DNA from: a bacterium | GTDB lineage: Bacteria; Patescibacteriota; Saccharimonadia; Saccharimonadales; Saccharimonadaceae | Reading direction: 5' to 3' | Length of the DNA stretch: 64,000 nt | NCBI GenBank assembly: GCA_027451105.1 | Contig: DAIDKB010000024.1 | Location: 22,552-86,551, forward strand | Shown: piece after piece, positions 34,199-41,312 of the stretch | Layout: the number at the start of each line of letters is the position of its first letter | How positions within the stretch are numbered: position 1 is the first letter of the stretch | The notes under the pieces: model-generated | The model's input: only the letters and a program-made list of their open reading frames with translations | What the model was told of the DNA's origin: nothing | Databases searched by the model: none | Position numbers and translations under genes: made by a program

Positions 34199-34407
34199 AC
34201 CAAAGTAAAACCCCCACTAAAAAAGTGGGAATACTCGGCAAGATATCGGCCTTCGGCCTCCTCCGCTTATTCACGAAAAATTATAAATATTTTTTTCGCT
34301 TCTTGCGCTACGCCGAACCTATTTTTGCGTTACGCAAAAAAAGTCAGGTTCTCATCTGCGCAATGTGACCAAAGTAAAAACCCCACTAAAAAGTGGGGTT
34401 TTTACTT
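34199..34407 (-). repeat. tRNA-linked mini-element, copy B (next to tRNA-Arg)
   Basis: The tRNA 3' end ACTCGGCAAGAT recurs at 34233-34244 (12 of 12, 181 bp from the original at 34414), preceded at 34199-34229 by a nearly identical 31-nt copy of the tRNA's trailer hairpin. The core runs from GATATC (34242-34247) through CCTCCTCCGC (34257-34266) and a stem CGAAAAA/TTTTTCG (34274-34298) to CGCTACGCC (34306-34314). An inverted T-arm copy, CAGGTTC.. ATCT, is near 34345, and a GAACCT/AGGTTC outer stem encloses TTTTTGCGT/ACGCAAAAA. Confidence 0.75.
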
Positions 34408-34411
34408 TGGT
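34368..34411 (-). terminator. tRNA-Arg trailer hairpin/terminator
   Basis: A perfect 20-bp inverted repeat, AAAGTAAAAACCCCACT with its complement, that pairs right through discriminator and CCA. Confidence 0.85.
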
Positions 34412-34484
34412 GAACTCGGCAAGATTCGAACCTGCGACCTTTGGCTCCGCAAGCCAACGCTCTATCCAGCTGAGCTACGAGTCC
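34408..34484 (-). tRNA. tRNA-Arg (anticodon GCG)
   Basis: A 77-nt tRNA with encoded CCA. The anticodon stem TTGGC/GCCAA encloses TTGCGGA, giving GCG (reads CGC and, by wobble, CGU). Most bacteria instead use ACG, deaminated to ICG by TadA. Acceptor GGACTCG pairs with CGAGTTC; the T-arm is GCAGGTTCGAATCTTGC. Confidence 0.92.
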
Positions 34485-34620
34485 ATAATAACGTATCCAT
34501 ATATGTTGCCATCTATGAATACGTTTTATTTGTAACTAGAAGGTGCTTTCGACGTCATAAAAACGTTGCGAACATCGGCTATTGTAACATGTTTATCGAC
34601 TATTAGGCAACAAAAGACAC

Positions 34621-35196
34621 CTAAAGGCGTAGTTTACGAACGACAATGTCAATCATGTCGAGTTTGAGGTTTTCCATCGGCAAGATGCCGCCCAGAATGT
34701 CGACGATTCTTTCGCCAGCTTCCTCTGGAAAATAGACCGAAACACCAGTCGCGAAGCGCTTAAGTGGAATCAACATAATCGAGTGATGCTCGCCGTCACG
34801 AATCAAGCCAAATGACTTAAAATCAGCTAGGTTATACAGCTTTTCGCCAATATATAAACCCTGCTTGGCGCTAAGTGTATATTGCACCTCCCGAGGTGGT
34901 CGACGAATATACACAACCAGCGATATCGCCATCACAACCACCAACACCGAGAAAGTGTATGACTTCAATAAAAAGATATCACTAGCGATTAATCCCAGAA
35001 CAATCACAACAAACAGCACATACCACAGACCGTTTTTATCCGGATGAACATACTCACTGGCCGTCCAGTTAACAGGTACGTCGGGCACCGACTGGACTTG
35101 TTGACTTGGCGTCTGTTCGGCTTGATCGGCGGTATCGGTTGAAGCTTCAGCCACTGGCTTATTTTCCCAATAATTCTGCTGTTGATCAGGATTCAT
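34621..35196 (-). CDS. Two-helix membrane protein with PH-like cytosolic domain, unknown
   Basis: 191 residues. A polar Gln/Glu/Pro-rich N-terminus (about 1-55) leads to two adjacent membrane helices (LWYVLFVVIVLGLIASDIFLL; YTFSVLVVVMAISLVVYI) and a C-terminal domain (EVQYTLSAKQGLYIGEKLYNLADFKSFGLIRDGEHHSIMLIP ...) that resembles the small PH-like domains found after paired helices in many bacterial proteins. TATACT ends 6 nt before the ATG (leaderless). It lies between tRNA-Arg and the DUF4396-like gene with no operon partner. Function unknown. Confidence 0.72.
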   Translation of the reverse strand: MNPDQQQNYWENKPVAEASTDTADQAEQTPSQQVQSVPDVPVNWTASEYVHPDKNGLWYVLFVVIVLGLIASDIFLLKSYTFSVLVVVMAISLVVYIRRPPREVQYTLSAKQGLYIGEKLYNLADFKSFGLIRDGEHHSIMLIPLKRFATGVSVYFPEEAGERIVDILGGILPMENLKLDMIDIVVRKLRL

Positions 35197-35247
35197 AATT
35201 TTAGTATAGCATGAGCATTAACATATTAATGAGGCTGGGAGGCGAAT

Positions 35248-35757
35248 TTACCCTATAGGGTGCATCGAATGGTCGTGCTCGGTATGATTGTGATTATGAA
35301 AACTGTGAGTCAAAGCGTGACCCTTACCTTTCTTCAATAGGTAGTAATTAACCGGCCAGGCTACAATAAAGGCCGCTGCAGTCGCTATTAGGCGCGACAG
35401 CCAATAAACAGGGTGTGATAAATCTTTATCAAATGCCCCTGGAATCAGAATCATACAAATATTATCAACGGCTATCATCGTCACGATCGACAACGTATCC
35501 GCCAAAAACACCAGCTTTAGCGCCGCCCAAAATTTCAAACCCGCGCGCACAATTGGCACTGTTGAAAACGCATAGCCTGAAATAAACGATAAAGACCCGG
35601 CCAAGACTACTGTCGGAACAATGCCTATGCCCGTATGGGTACCGATGGTTACACCAATCAGTTCACCGATCGTACAGCCTATCAAACAATGTAGCGTCGC
35701 GCTAGCAGCCATCTTCAGGGTCGCCCTGTGGTCGTTGTCGGTTTTTAATGCCTGCAT
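35248..35757 (-). CDS. DUF4396-like membrane protein with His-rich tail
   Basis: 169 residues. LHCLIGCTIGELIGVTIGTHTG (helix 1), VVLAGSLSFISGYAFSTVP, LVFLADTLSIVTMIAVDNICMILIPGAFDKDLSHPVYWLSRL and FIVAWPVNYYLLKKGKGHALTHSFH fit the DUF4396 family, four-helix membrane proteins with conserved Cys, Asp and His residues. The tail HNHNHTEHDHSMHPIG is rich in histidine, as in metal-handling proteins, so metal transport or sensing is possible but unproven. TATCAT ends 6 nt before the ATG (leaderless). Confidence 0.75.
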   Translation of the reverse strand: MQALKTDNDHRATLKMAASATLHCLIGCTIGELIGVTIGTHTGIGIVPTVVLAGSLSFISGYAFSTVPIVRAGLKFWAALKLVFLADTLSIVTMIAVDNICMILIPGAFDKDLSHPVYWLSRLIATAAAFIVAWPVNYYLLKKGKGHALTHSFHNHNHTEHDHSMHPIG

Positions 35758-35799
35758 GCTTATATGATAGCAAAGCCGCCAGGTATAAGTCAGATTCAG

Positions 35800-36321
35800 T
35801 CAGCCAATATGTCTTCGCATATACATCGCCTCAGCCTGTAGTCCGTCGGGCCATTCTGGCCAGTGGCGATAGAAATGCGGTTTTGTGGTATCTTCCCTAA
35901 ATCCCCAGTGCCTATAGAGTTCGATCGTCTTCTTATTGTGAGTATAAATATCCAGTGTTATATCTTTATTTCTTGTGAAGCCAAGGACGCGGGACCATAG
36001 TTGCTTGCCAATTCCTTTGCCCTGATAGGAGGGCAGTACATAGAAACCTGTCATTTCACAACTATCACCTTCGCATTCTATGGCGACAGATCCGACTATC
36101 CTATCTCTGTCAAGCGCTAGCCAGGATTTTTGCTGGGTTGTATTAACAAGTTTTGTCTTCAAATAGTTTTGCGTATCGTCGCTTTTAAACACCTCGGGGG
36201 AGAAACATTCCTTCGTAAGCCCCAATTCATCGTCAACATAGGCGTCCTCATAGGTTGCTTGCATCATGACCGTAAAGGCCTCCAGGTCTTGTGATGTGCT
36301 TTCTCGAAAAACGATTTCCAT
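35800..36321 (-). CDS. GNAT-family N-acetyltransferase
   Basis: 173 residues. The acetyl-CoA loop is GFYVLPSYQGKGIGKQLW (the R/Q-x-x-G-x-G/A motif), followed by YTHNKKTIELYRHWGFRED, motif B of GNAT enzymes. It acetylates an amine of unknown small molecule or protein. The ATG at 36321 was chosen over one nine codons upstream because the -10 box TATTAT lies between them, 6 nt before it; transcription would start at about this ATG. A monocistronic gene next to mini-element C. Confidence 0.87.
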   Translation of the reverse strand: MEIVFRESTSQDLEAFTVMMQATYEDAYVDDELGLTKECFSPEVFKSDDTQNYLKTKLVNTTQQKSWLALDRDRIVGSVAIECEGDSCEMTGFYVLPSYQGKGIGKQLWSRVLGFTRNKDITLDIYTHNKKTIELYRHWGFREDTTKPHFYRHWPEWPDGLQAEAMYMRRHIG

Positions 36322-36373
36322 ATATTTATAATAGCAAAACAAAAGCACCTTGCTTTCGTAACGCGCTCATATT

Positions 36374-36555
36374 CGGAGGAGGGGAGATATCGCAAGCAAG
36401 CTTGCTCCTCCGTTCATTTGCTAGAAAATGTAAACACTTTCTAGCTTCATTCGCTACGCCGAACTCCGCGCTCGTTCGCTATCCAGCGAACCGCGGGAGT
36501 TCGGATCTCAACCTGGCAAATTAAAAACGAGAACCGAAAGTTCTCGTTTTTAATT
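36374..36555 (-). repeat. tRNA-linked mini-element, copy C (next to tRNA-Ser GCT)
   Basis: CGGAGGAGGGGAGAT at 36374-36388 repeats 36559-36573 exactly (15 of 15, 185 bp apart). GCGGGAGTTCGGATCTC (36493-36509) is an inverted T-arm copy with one mismatch in 17. The core runs from GATATC (36386-36391) through CTCCTCCG (36405-36412) and the hairpin GCTAGAAA/TTTCTAGC (36420-36445), with the same loop ATGTAAACAC as copy A, to CGCTACGCC near 36452-36460. A GTTCGCT/AGCGAAC hairpin sits within the T-arm-like outer stem. Confidence 0.78.
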
Positions 36556-36557
36556 TG
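36517..36557 (-). terminator. tRNA-Ser(GCT) trailer hairpin/terminator
   Basis: A perfect 18-bp stem (CAAATTAAAAACGAGAAC with its complement) starting inside the CCA end; loop CGAAA region. Confidence 0.85.
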
Positions 36558-36648
36558 GCGGAGGAGGGGAGATTCGAACTCCCGCTCCAGGTCTCCCCAG
36601 ACTAATGATTTAGCAAACCATCCCCTTAAGCCACTTGGGTACCCCTCC
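36556..36648 (-). tRNA. tRNA-Ser (anticodon GCT)
   Basis: A 93-nt class II tRNA with encoded CCA. The anticodon stem ATGGT/ATCAT (one G-U) encloses TTGCTAA, giving GCU (reads AGC/AGU). A long variable arm (TCTGGGGAGACC), T-arm GGGAGTTCGAATCTCCC and acceptor GGAGGGG are present. Confidence 0.94.
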
Positions 36649-36782
36649 GTGCAAAGGCTTGTGCTGAACGCATATTAACTCATTCAACTCGGACAATTGT
36701 AGCACATCCAAGAGGTCGGGGCTAGATTTTTCATTAAATATTTGCTACAATTAAAGAATAGTGGCGTAATATAAGGAGTTGT

Positions 36783-37196
36783 ATGAATAATAAACTAAAT
36801 ATCACTCTCGGACTTACACTAGCCGTCCTTATGATTGGTATTTTTTCAGTTTTCAACACTCACGCTCTTTATGCTATATCTGACATGACTATACAGTCTG
36901 GTGTTAATGCCGCCCACGGCACCAACCAGCCAACTGACTTATTCGGCGCCAATGGAATTTTTACGACAATCACTAACGTTTTGTTGTTTGCCGTCGGTGT
37001 CCTAAGCGTCGTCATGGTGATTGTCGGTGGTCTGCGTTATGTAGTATCCGGTGGTAATTCTGCCGCCGTCACCGGTGCAAAAAACACCATATTATATGCC
37101 ATCGTAGGTGTTATCGTGGCCTTCTTGGCCTATGCTGTCGTCAATTTCCTACTTGGATCACTTGTCGGCAATGGCGTACCGGGCACAAACGTCTAA
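36783..37196 (+). CDS. Two-helix pilin-like protein (T4SS pilin family)
   Basis: 137 residues: a hydrophobic N-terminal signal (LNITLGLTLAVLMIGIFSVF), a short exported segment, then two helices joined by a small basic loop: VLLFAVGVLSVVMVIVGGLRYV - SGGNSAAVTGAKNTI - LYAIVGVIVAFLAYAVVNFLLGSL. This matches the VirB2/TrbC-like architecture and the SGGN...AKNTI..A.VG motif shared with the five genes at 38951-41166. Those sit at the secretion locus; this one is alone, 2 kb away, between tRNAs. AAGGAG lies 5 nt before the ATG and TACAAT (36746-36751) upstream. Probably a pilus or channel subunit. Confidence 0.82.
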   Translation: MNNKLNITLGLTLAVLMIGIFSVFNTHALYAISDMTIQSGVNAAHGTNQPTDLFGANGIFTTITNVLLFAVGVLSVVMVIVGGLRYVVSGGNSAAVTGAKNTILYAIVGVIVAFLAYAVVNFLLGSLVGNGVPGTNV

Positions 37197-37211
37197 TATT
37201 AACTGTTTTTT

Positions 37212-37248
37212 AAATTAAATAACGACCACACGGGTCGTTATTTAATTT
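37212..37248 (-). terminator. tRNA-Ser(TGA) trailer hairpin/terminator
   Basis: A 16-bp stem AAATTAAATAACGACC with its complement, short CACG-type loop; starts at the CCA end. It also lies just after the stop of the plus-strand pilin gene. Confidence 0.75.
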
Positions 37249-37337
37249 GGCGGAGAGGGCGAGATTCGAACTCGCGGTACCATTGCTGGCACGACGGTTT
37301 TCAAGACCGTTCCCTTAAACCGCTCGGGCACCTCTCC
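37248..37337 (-). tRNA. tRNA-Ser (anticodon TGA)
   Basis: A 90-nt class II tRNA with encoded CCA. The anticodon stem ACGGT/ACCGT encloses CTTGAAA, giving UGA (reads UCA/UCG and others by wobble). T-arm GCGAGTTCGAATCTCGC. It is the only tRNA in the window without a mini-element downstream. Confidence 0.95.
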
Positions 37338-37382
37338 TGACGTACGTAAAGTACGAGGCCTATAATAACAGATACCAGACGT

Positions 37383-38048
37383 TCAGTCGAGAGTCTGGCG
37401 CGCTAAAACCGCGACCCAAACCCGATCGGCGCCAGCCTCTTTTAGGGCCTTAGTCGCGTAACGGATCGTCGCCCCAGTCGTCATAACATCATCAATAACT
37501 AAATAGTTGACATTCTGCTTAATTTCTCCAGCTACTTTGAAGGCAAACTTAGCCTGACGACTTCTTGATGCCGCCGTCGCATGTCGCTGCATTGTATTAT
37601 TACTTCGCGCCAGCACTCTCGCGACCGACAGTCCGCGTAATGTCGCCAGCCTTTTGGCTAGTAACAGGGTATGATCATAGCCGCGCTCTCTTATATGCGC
37701 CGGTATAGTCGGTATCGGCACAATCACCGTATTTTCAGGTAACTGCGGCAAAATATCATCAAGTAGACCAGCTAAATCCCGGTAAGCCGATTTTGTACGT
37801 TCAAACTTGTAAAGACCAACTAATCGTTGCAAAACATCCTTACGATCACCAACGCACCAGGCTTGACTGTAAGGCGCCTTACAGGTGTTACAAACACCTT
37901 GGCTAAAAGTTGGTCGCCCACATGCCAAACAGACGTTTTTAGTCTCATAGGTGATGTTATATTTACAATCATGGCATAGTAAACTGCCAGTTTTACCACA
38001 TCCACAACAGTGGTGAGGAGCGACGTATGAGAGCAGCGTATCTATCAT
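37383..38048 (-). CDS. comF: ComF-family phosphoribosyltransferase-like protein
   Basis: 221 residues. Two N-terminal zinc-ribbon-like pairs (HHCCGCGKTGSLLCHDC and CLACGRPTFSQGVCNTC, about 13-60) precede a phosphoribosyltransferase fold with PIPTIPAHIRERGYDHTLLLAKRLA and the PRPP loop YLVIDDVMTTGATI (about 182-195). ComF proteins assist uptake of single-stranded DNA in natural competence, interacting with the ComFA helicase and PriA. With the type IV pilin at 33061 this suggests a competence pathway, though ComEA/ComEC are not in the window. The gene ends 45 nt from the 5' end of tRNA-Ser(TGA). Confidence 0.9.
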   Translation of the reverse strand: MIDTLLSYVAPHHCCGCGKTGSLLCHDCKYNITYETKNVCLACGRPTFSQGVCNTCKAPYSQAWCVGDRKDVLQRLVGLYKFERTKSAYRDLAGLLDDILPQLPENTVIVPIPTIPAHIRERGYDHTLLLAKRLATLRGLSVARVLARSNNTMQRHATAASRSRQAKFAFKVAGEIKQNVNYLVIDDVMTTGATIRYATKALKEAGADRVWVAVLARQTLD

Positions 38049-38079
38049 TGTGTTTTTTACGTTTCCATAGCCTGTTTTG

Positions 38080-38108
38080 TTGATTATACTGCATATGTTG
38101 GTTATAAT
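38080..38108 (+). promoter_or_regulatory. hsp20 promoter
   Basis: TTGATT (38080-38085), 17-nt spacer, TATAAT (38103-38108). Confidence 0.75.
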
Positions 38109-38154
38109 GTGAGAGACTATTTGTCAATAGAGCCTAGAGAAAGTGGAGGATATC

Positions 38155-38622
38155 ATGGCCCGTAAGCAAAACGATGATTTATTGATTGAGGACGAGCTGG
38201 CAGCAGCTTTCCTTAATGACGACGAACTAACAACTAATGATACACCAGCGCCTGAAGCACCAGCCGAAGACACTTGGGACGACAGTGATGAAGAGTTTCC
38301 AGGACAGCTTGCTATCGATGTCTACGAGACAGCCGAGAAACTTGTTGTTAAGGCTCGTACTGCCGGTGTCAACAAAGAAGACTTGGATGTCAGCATTAGC
38401 GACGGTATCTTGACCATCAGTGGCACCCTAAGTAGCGGCGACGAGAGCGATGCAATCAACTGGCACATTCAAGAATGCTATTGGGGCGAATTTAGCCGTA
38501 CATTGGCTTTGCCAGTTAACGTTAAAGAAGATGAGGTAGAAGCCGTTCTGAAAGATGGTGTACTAACAATCAGCTTTAGCAAGGTCAAGCAAGAGCAAGC
38601 CAAGAAGATCCAGGTTCTTTAA
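38155..38622 (+). CDS. Hsp20/alpha-crystallin small heat-shock protein
   Basis: 155 residues. An acidic N-terminal arm (about 1-50, many Asp/Glu) precedes the alpha-crystallin domain: LAIDVYETAEKLVVKARTAGV, KEDLDVSISDGILTISGTL, and GEFSRTLALPVNVKEDEVEAVLKDGVLTISFSK. It ends with a short C-terminal extension lacking a clear I-x-I motif (KKIQVL). It is an ATP-independent holdase. GTGGAGG lies 6 nt before the ATG at 38155; an in-frame GTG overlaps that ribosome-binding site. Consensus-like promoter upstream and a clean terminator downstream make it a single-gene unit. No CIRCE element is seen here. Confidence 0.93.
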   Translation: MARKQNDDLLIEDELAAAFLNDDELTTNDTPAPEAPAEDTWDDSDEEFPGQLAIDVYETAEKLVVKARTAGVNKEDLDVSISDGILTISGTLSSGDESDAINWHIQECYWGEFSRTLALPVNVKEDEVEAVLKDGVLTISFSKVKQEQAKKIQVL

Positions 38623-38642
38623 TACAAAAACCGATCAAAATT

Positions 38643-38669
38643 ATATAACCCTCATTACGAGGGTTATAT
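38643..38669 (+). terminator. hsp20 terminator
   Basis: A perfect 11-bp stem ATATAACCCTC/GAGGGTTATAT, loop ATTAC, followed by TTTTTG. Confidence 0.88.
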
Positions 38670-38683
38670 TTTTGATTAAATAT

Positions 38684-38940
38684 TATGCAATCCCTACTTT
38701 TACCAAAGTCAAATGTCTTGATACTTTGGAACTGCAAAAGTATCCAAAACTGCTAGGGTTGCTTGGTAGAGCCGCGCGCCTAACTACTACGAACAATTAC
38801 TCTGCAGCCCGAGTACGACAAGACGCCGAGGCTCTTGTTCGTACCCGGAGCGAAGCCCGGTTGGAGGAGTGGTTAGGTGCGCCGTTGAGGTGGCTTGGCA
38901 TTAAAAATAACCCCACACTTGGCGGGGTTATTTTTAAAGA
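38684..38940 (+). ncRNA. Candidate structured RNA between hsp20 and the pilin operon (or a 91-codon ORF)
   Basis: A 328-nt gap holds dense predicted pairing on the plus strand: CCAAAGT/ACTTTGG (38703-38729); a 14-bp long-range stem with two G-U pairs between 38774-38787 and 38869-38883; inside it GTACGACAAG/CTTGTTCGTAC (38813-38844) and CCGG..CCGG (38845-38860); and a terminal hairpin at 38903-38935. A reading frame from a TTG at 38672 to 38947 also exists, but its last codons are the terminator arm, it has no ribosome-binding site and its composition is odd. It lacks the conserved cores of RNase P RNA, tmRNA and SRP RNA as far as I can see. Whether RNA or protein is unresolved. Confidence 0.4.
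38903..38935. terminator. Bidirectional terminator between structured-RNA region and pilin gene
   Basis: AAAAATAACCCC/GGGGTTATTTTT, loop ACACTTGGC; U-runs on both strands. Confidence 0.88.
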
Positions 38941-38950
38941 AAGGTAAATC

Positions 38951-39355
38951 TTATTTACTTAGGCTTGTAAGAACCCAGTTGACGATAGCATAGGCTAGGA
39001 AAGCAATTACCAAACCAACCAAGGCGTACATAATAGTGTTCTTAGCTGCTGTAACCTGTGCGGCCGTACCGTTTGATACAGTGTAGCGAATACCGCCGAC
39101 GATCAGCATAACAACGCTTAAGGCACCGATAACGTAAAGTAGGGTGTTGATAATGGTAGTAAAGACACCGCCGGTACCAAACAAGCTTTTAGCTGAACCA
39201 CTTGTACTTGCGCAGTCAACGCCATCAGCAACACTTGTACCGTCAGCACAGGCGGCTGAAGCGGTTGATACTACTGGTGTGAACAGGGTTAATCCTAAGG
39301 CCAGTGCTGGCACTGCAAGCAGACCGGCGATGGCTGTTGTTATTGATTTTTTCAT
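38951..39355 (-). CDS. Two-helix pilin-like protein (T4SS pilin family)
   Basis: 134 residues. Signal-like N-terminus (ITTAIAGLLAVPALALGLTLF) ending near SAACADG, a short loop with two cysteines (ACADGTSVADGVDCAS), then helices IINTLLYVIGALSVVMLIVGGIRYTVS and NTIMYALVGLVIAFLAYAIVNWVL around the basic loop NGTAAQVTAAK. It is the last of five similar genes but has its own promoter (TTAACA/TATAAC, 39391-39419) and the strong terminator at 38903. GAAAGGAAA precedes the ATG. A probable subunit of a pilus or pore linked to the VirB4/VirB6-like proteins across the divergent promoter region. Confidence 0.83.
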   Translation of the reverse strand: MKKSITTAIAGLLAVPALALGLTLFTPVVSTASAACADGTSVADGVDCASTSGSAKSLFGTGGVFTTIINTLLYVIGALSVVMLIVGGIRYTVSNGTAAQVTAAKNTIMYALVGLVIAFLAYAIVNWVLTSLSK

Positions 39356-39390
39356 TATTTTATTTCCTTTCTTAGAAACTATATATTAAA

Positions 39391-39419
39391 GTTATACCAG
39401 ACTCTGGGTCTTTTGTTAA
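39391..39419 (-). promoter_or_regulatory. Promoter of the 38951 pilin-like gene
   Basis: On the minus strand TTAACA (39414-39419), 17-nt spacer, TATAAC (39391-39396). Confidence 0.7.
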
Positions 39420-39432
39420 GCCCCTACGGCCT

Positions 39433-39867
39433 CTATTTACTACATGTCTTAGAGGAGGCGTTGTAAACACCGCCTTTTTGTTGACATTGTTGCTGAGCCG
39501 ACGGGTTAAACAATCCATAAACCCAGTTAACTAAAGCGTAGGCCAAAAAGGCGACCGCCAAACCGACTAAGGCATAGGTTATTGTGTTTTTAGCTCGCGT
39601 CACATTACTGGCATTGCCCGCCGATAAGGTATACATAATGCCGCCAATAATCACCATAACAACCGAAACTAGTCCAACCAAAAATACGAGGGTATTAATA
39701 ACCTTCGTAATAAGCGGCTGAGCAGTATTGCTGGTGTTCTTACATACCAAACTGTCAGTTACCCCGTTACAAGGCTGAAAGTTGTCTATCGCGTGCGTGG
39801 CCACTGGCGCAAACAAGGTGCCAACCAGCACAGCAAGACCAGCGACAATTAATCCTATTTTTTTCAT
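39433..39867 (-). CDS. Two-helix pilin-like protein (T4SS pilin family)
   Basis: 144 residues. Signal-like start (KIGLIVAGLAVLVGTLFAPVATHA), an exported segment with two cysteines (FQPCNGVTDSLVCKN), helices VINTLVFLVGLVSVVMVIIGGIMYTLS and NTITYALVGLAVAFLAYALVNWVYGLF around AGNASNVTRAK, and an extra tail with two more cysteines (QQCQQKGGVYNASSKTCSK) not present in its paralogues. It begins directly after the stop of the preceding gene (TAAATG), and an AGGAAGA ribosome-binding site lies inside that gene's end. Part of a four-gene operon. Confidence 0.83.
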   Translation of the reverse strand: MKKIGLIVAGLAVLVGTLFAPVATHAIDNFQPCNGVTDSLVCKNTSNTAQPLITKVINTLVFLVGLVSVVMVIIGGIMYTLSAGNASNVTRAKNTITYALVGLAVAFLAYALVNWVYGLFNPSAQQQCQQKGGVYNASSKTCSK

Positions 39868-40146
39868 TTAAAATCTTCCTGTTACAAAGTGGGTAATAGT
39901 AAATGCTAGCAATATTACGACCAAGCCAATCACTGCATATAAAATAGCATTTCGGGCCTTAGCGACATTAGCTGGGTTGTTACCAGATACAGTCATATTA
40001 AAGCCAGAAATGATAATCACAATCACCGCAACGACACCTGCAACGAAGTAAAACAAATTTAAAATATTTGTCACCAGCTGATCCCCAGTCTGAGATGGAA
40101 TCCCAATATCGCTAGCAGCTAAAGCAAACTTATCTAAAATATTCAT
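39868..40146 (-). CDS. Minimal two-helix pilin-like protein
   Basis: Only 92 residues and lacking a classical signal peptide: NILDKFALAASDIGIPSQTGDQLV (about 2-25) leads straight to ILNLFYFVAGVVAVIVIIISGFNMTVSGNNPANVAKARNAILYAVIGLVVILLAFTITHFVTGRF. The second helix and the SGNNPANVAKARNAI loop match the other pilin-like proteins. No cysteine. The orientation may be set by the basic loop alone. It sits in the middle of the operon, adjacent to its neighbours with no more than 1-2 nt between. It may be a channel subunit rather than a filament pilin. Confidence 0.8.
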   Translation of the reverse strand: MNILDKFALAASDIGIPSQTGDQLVTNILNLFYFVAGVVAVIVIIISGFNMTVSGNNPANVAKARNAILYAVIGLVVILLAFTITHFVTGRF

Positions 40147-40147
40147 A

Positions 40148-40636
40148 TTATTTAATTATCCCCATTACTAAGTTAACAACTCCGACCGACCCAATTGAAA
40201 TAACCAGTCCGATAACAGCGTTCAAGATTGTCTTGCGGCCACGTGCGGTTGCATCGGGCGAACCATTACTGACGATCATCGTAAAGCCACCGTACAAGAT
40301 AAAGCCGACCGCAACATATCCGACAGCCCTTAGGACAATATCCATAATGTTTAGGACAACGCGCCAAATAAAGTTAGATAGGCCGTTATTCCCGCCATTT
40401 GTGTCTGTATTCAACGCGTCGGGCGACACCAGACTACAGTCAGCTTGGCTAACATTTAAGCCTCGATACCATACCGGGAACCCCAAGAACGACTTAGCGT
40501 TAGTACAGGTGTACGTTGTGACCGCAGCAGATGCAACACCACTGTTTGTTGGGTTGGCAACCGCTACAACCGTTCCGCCCACCAAACTAGCGAAGGCCAG
40601 TCCTAATACTAGTGATGTGAATTTAGTCGTTATCAT
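40148..40636 (-). CDS. Two-helix pilin-like protein with longer exported domain
   Basis: 162 residues. Signal-like helix (FTSLVLGLAFASLVGGTVVAV), an exported domain of about 60 residues with two cysteines (YTCTNAKSFLGFPVWYRGLNVSQADC), then IWRVVLNIMDIVLRAVGYVAVGFILYGGFTMIVS and TILNAVIGLVISIGSVGVVNLVMGII around NGSPDATARGRK. The loop differs (ARGRK rather than AKNTI), so it is a more divergent member. Its ATG overlaps the stop of the 40636 gene (TAATG). Members with different exported loops may form a hetero-oligomeric structure. Confidence 0.8.
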   Translation of the reverse strand: MITTKFTSLVLGLAFASLVGGTVVAVANPTNSGVASAAVTTYTCTNAKSFLGFPVWYRGLNVSQADCSLVSPDALNTDTNGGNNGLSNFIWRVVLNIMDIVLRAVGYVAVGFILYGGFTMIVSNGSPDATARGRKTILNAVIGLVISIGSVGVVNLVMGIIK

Positions 40637-41166
40637 TAGTTAAACAAGCCTCCAGGAGTTATAAAGTTCAGGATTGCGTACATAAAGGCGTAGGCAATGA
40701 TTCCAATAACTACATTAGTAATAATCGATCGAGCCTTTTTGACATTTTCGGGGTTACCACCAGCACTAGCGTACATAACCGACCCATAGATGATTCCAGC
40801 GACGGCTACGATACCCACGCCAGCGGTCAATATGTTAATCAACATCAGCAATAAGCCCCAAACACCAGACTGTTCGACAGATGTATTTGGCGCACTACCG
40901 TTGGCGCATTTACCGTATTCATGATGATATTTTGCTAAATAATCAGCTTGCTTTGCAACCAACTTGGTGGCATCTGTATCGCTCGGCTTAGTACCCTCGT
41001 ACGGGTCGGTGCCGTCGGAGCAAAGACCTTGCTGGCTACAGTTTATTATGCTCGTCTGTACACCGGCACAAGTTGCCGCATGCGACGATGGGCCAATAAG
41101 ACCAGATGCGCCTATAGTCACCGCTAGTCCGATTACTATAGTTTTAATTGTTTGTTTTATCTTCAT
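40636..41166 (-). CDS. Two-helix pilin-like protein, first gene of operon
   Basis: 176 residues, the longest member. Signal-like helix (TIKTIVIGLAVTIGASGLIG), an exported domain of about 85 residues with five cysteines (CAGVQTSIINCSQQGLCSDG ... EYGKCANG), then GVWGLLLMLINILTAGVGIVAVAGIIYGSVMYASAG and SIITNVVIGIIAYAFMYAILNFITP around GNPENVKKAR. The promoter TTGCCT/TATTTT lies directly upstream. The cysteine-rich exported domain could make disulfides and be surface displayed. Divergent from the 41313 gene of the secretion locus. Confidence 0.82.
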   Translation of the reverse strand: MKIKQTIKTIVIGLAVTIGASGLIGPSSHAATCAGVQTSIINCSQQGLCSDGTDPYEGTKPSDTDATKLVAKQADYLAKYHHEYGKCANGSAPNTSVEQSGVWGLLLMLINILTAGVGIVAVAGIIYGSVMYASAGGNPENVKKARSIITNVVIGIIAYAFMYAILNFITPGGLFN

Positions 41167-41176
41167 AACTACCTAT

Positions 41177-41205
41177 AAAATACGACAAAACCACACACAA
41201 GGCAA
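41177..41205 (-). promoter_or_regulatory. Promoter of the pilin-like operon
   Basis: On the minus strand TTGCCT (41200-41205), 17-nt spacer, TATTTT (41177-41182), very close to the first start codon (about 10 nt), so the leader is minimal or absent. Confidence 0.65.
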
Positions 41206-41312
41206 GTTTTTATGTTGCTGCTATTGCTTTTTTTAGTAATATAGTGTATAAGTATTACCAACACCAATCATTAAAGTTTTCCAAAACAGTATAGAAATAC
41301 AAGGAACCACCT

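Noticed and set aside
34031..34606. 191-codon reading frame on the plus strand
   Set aside because: It runs through mini-element B and antisense to tRNA-Arg; composition and position show it is spurious.
38672..38947. 91-residue protein gene
   Set aside because: TTG start without SD, final codons inside a terminator, strong RNA-like pairing; not called as CDS but not excluded.
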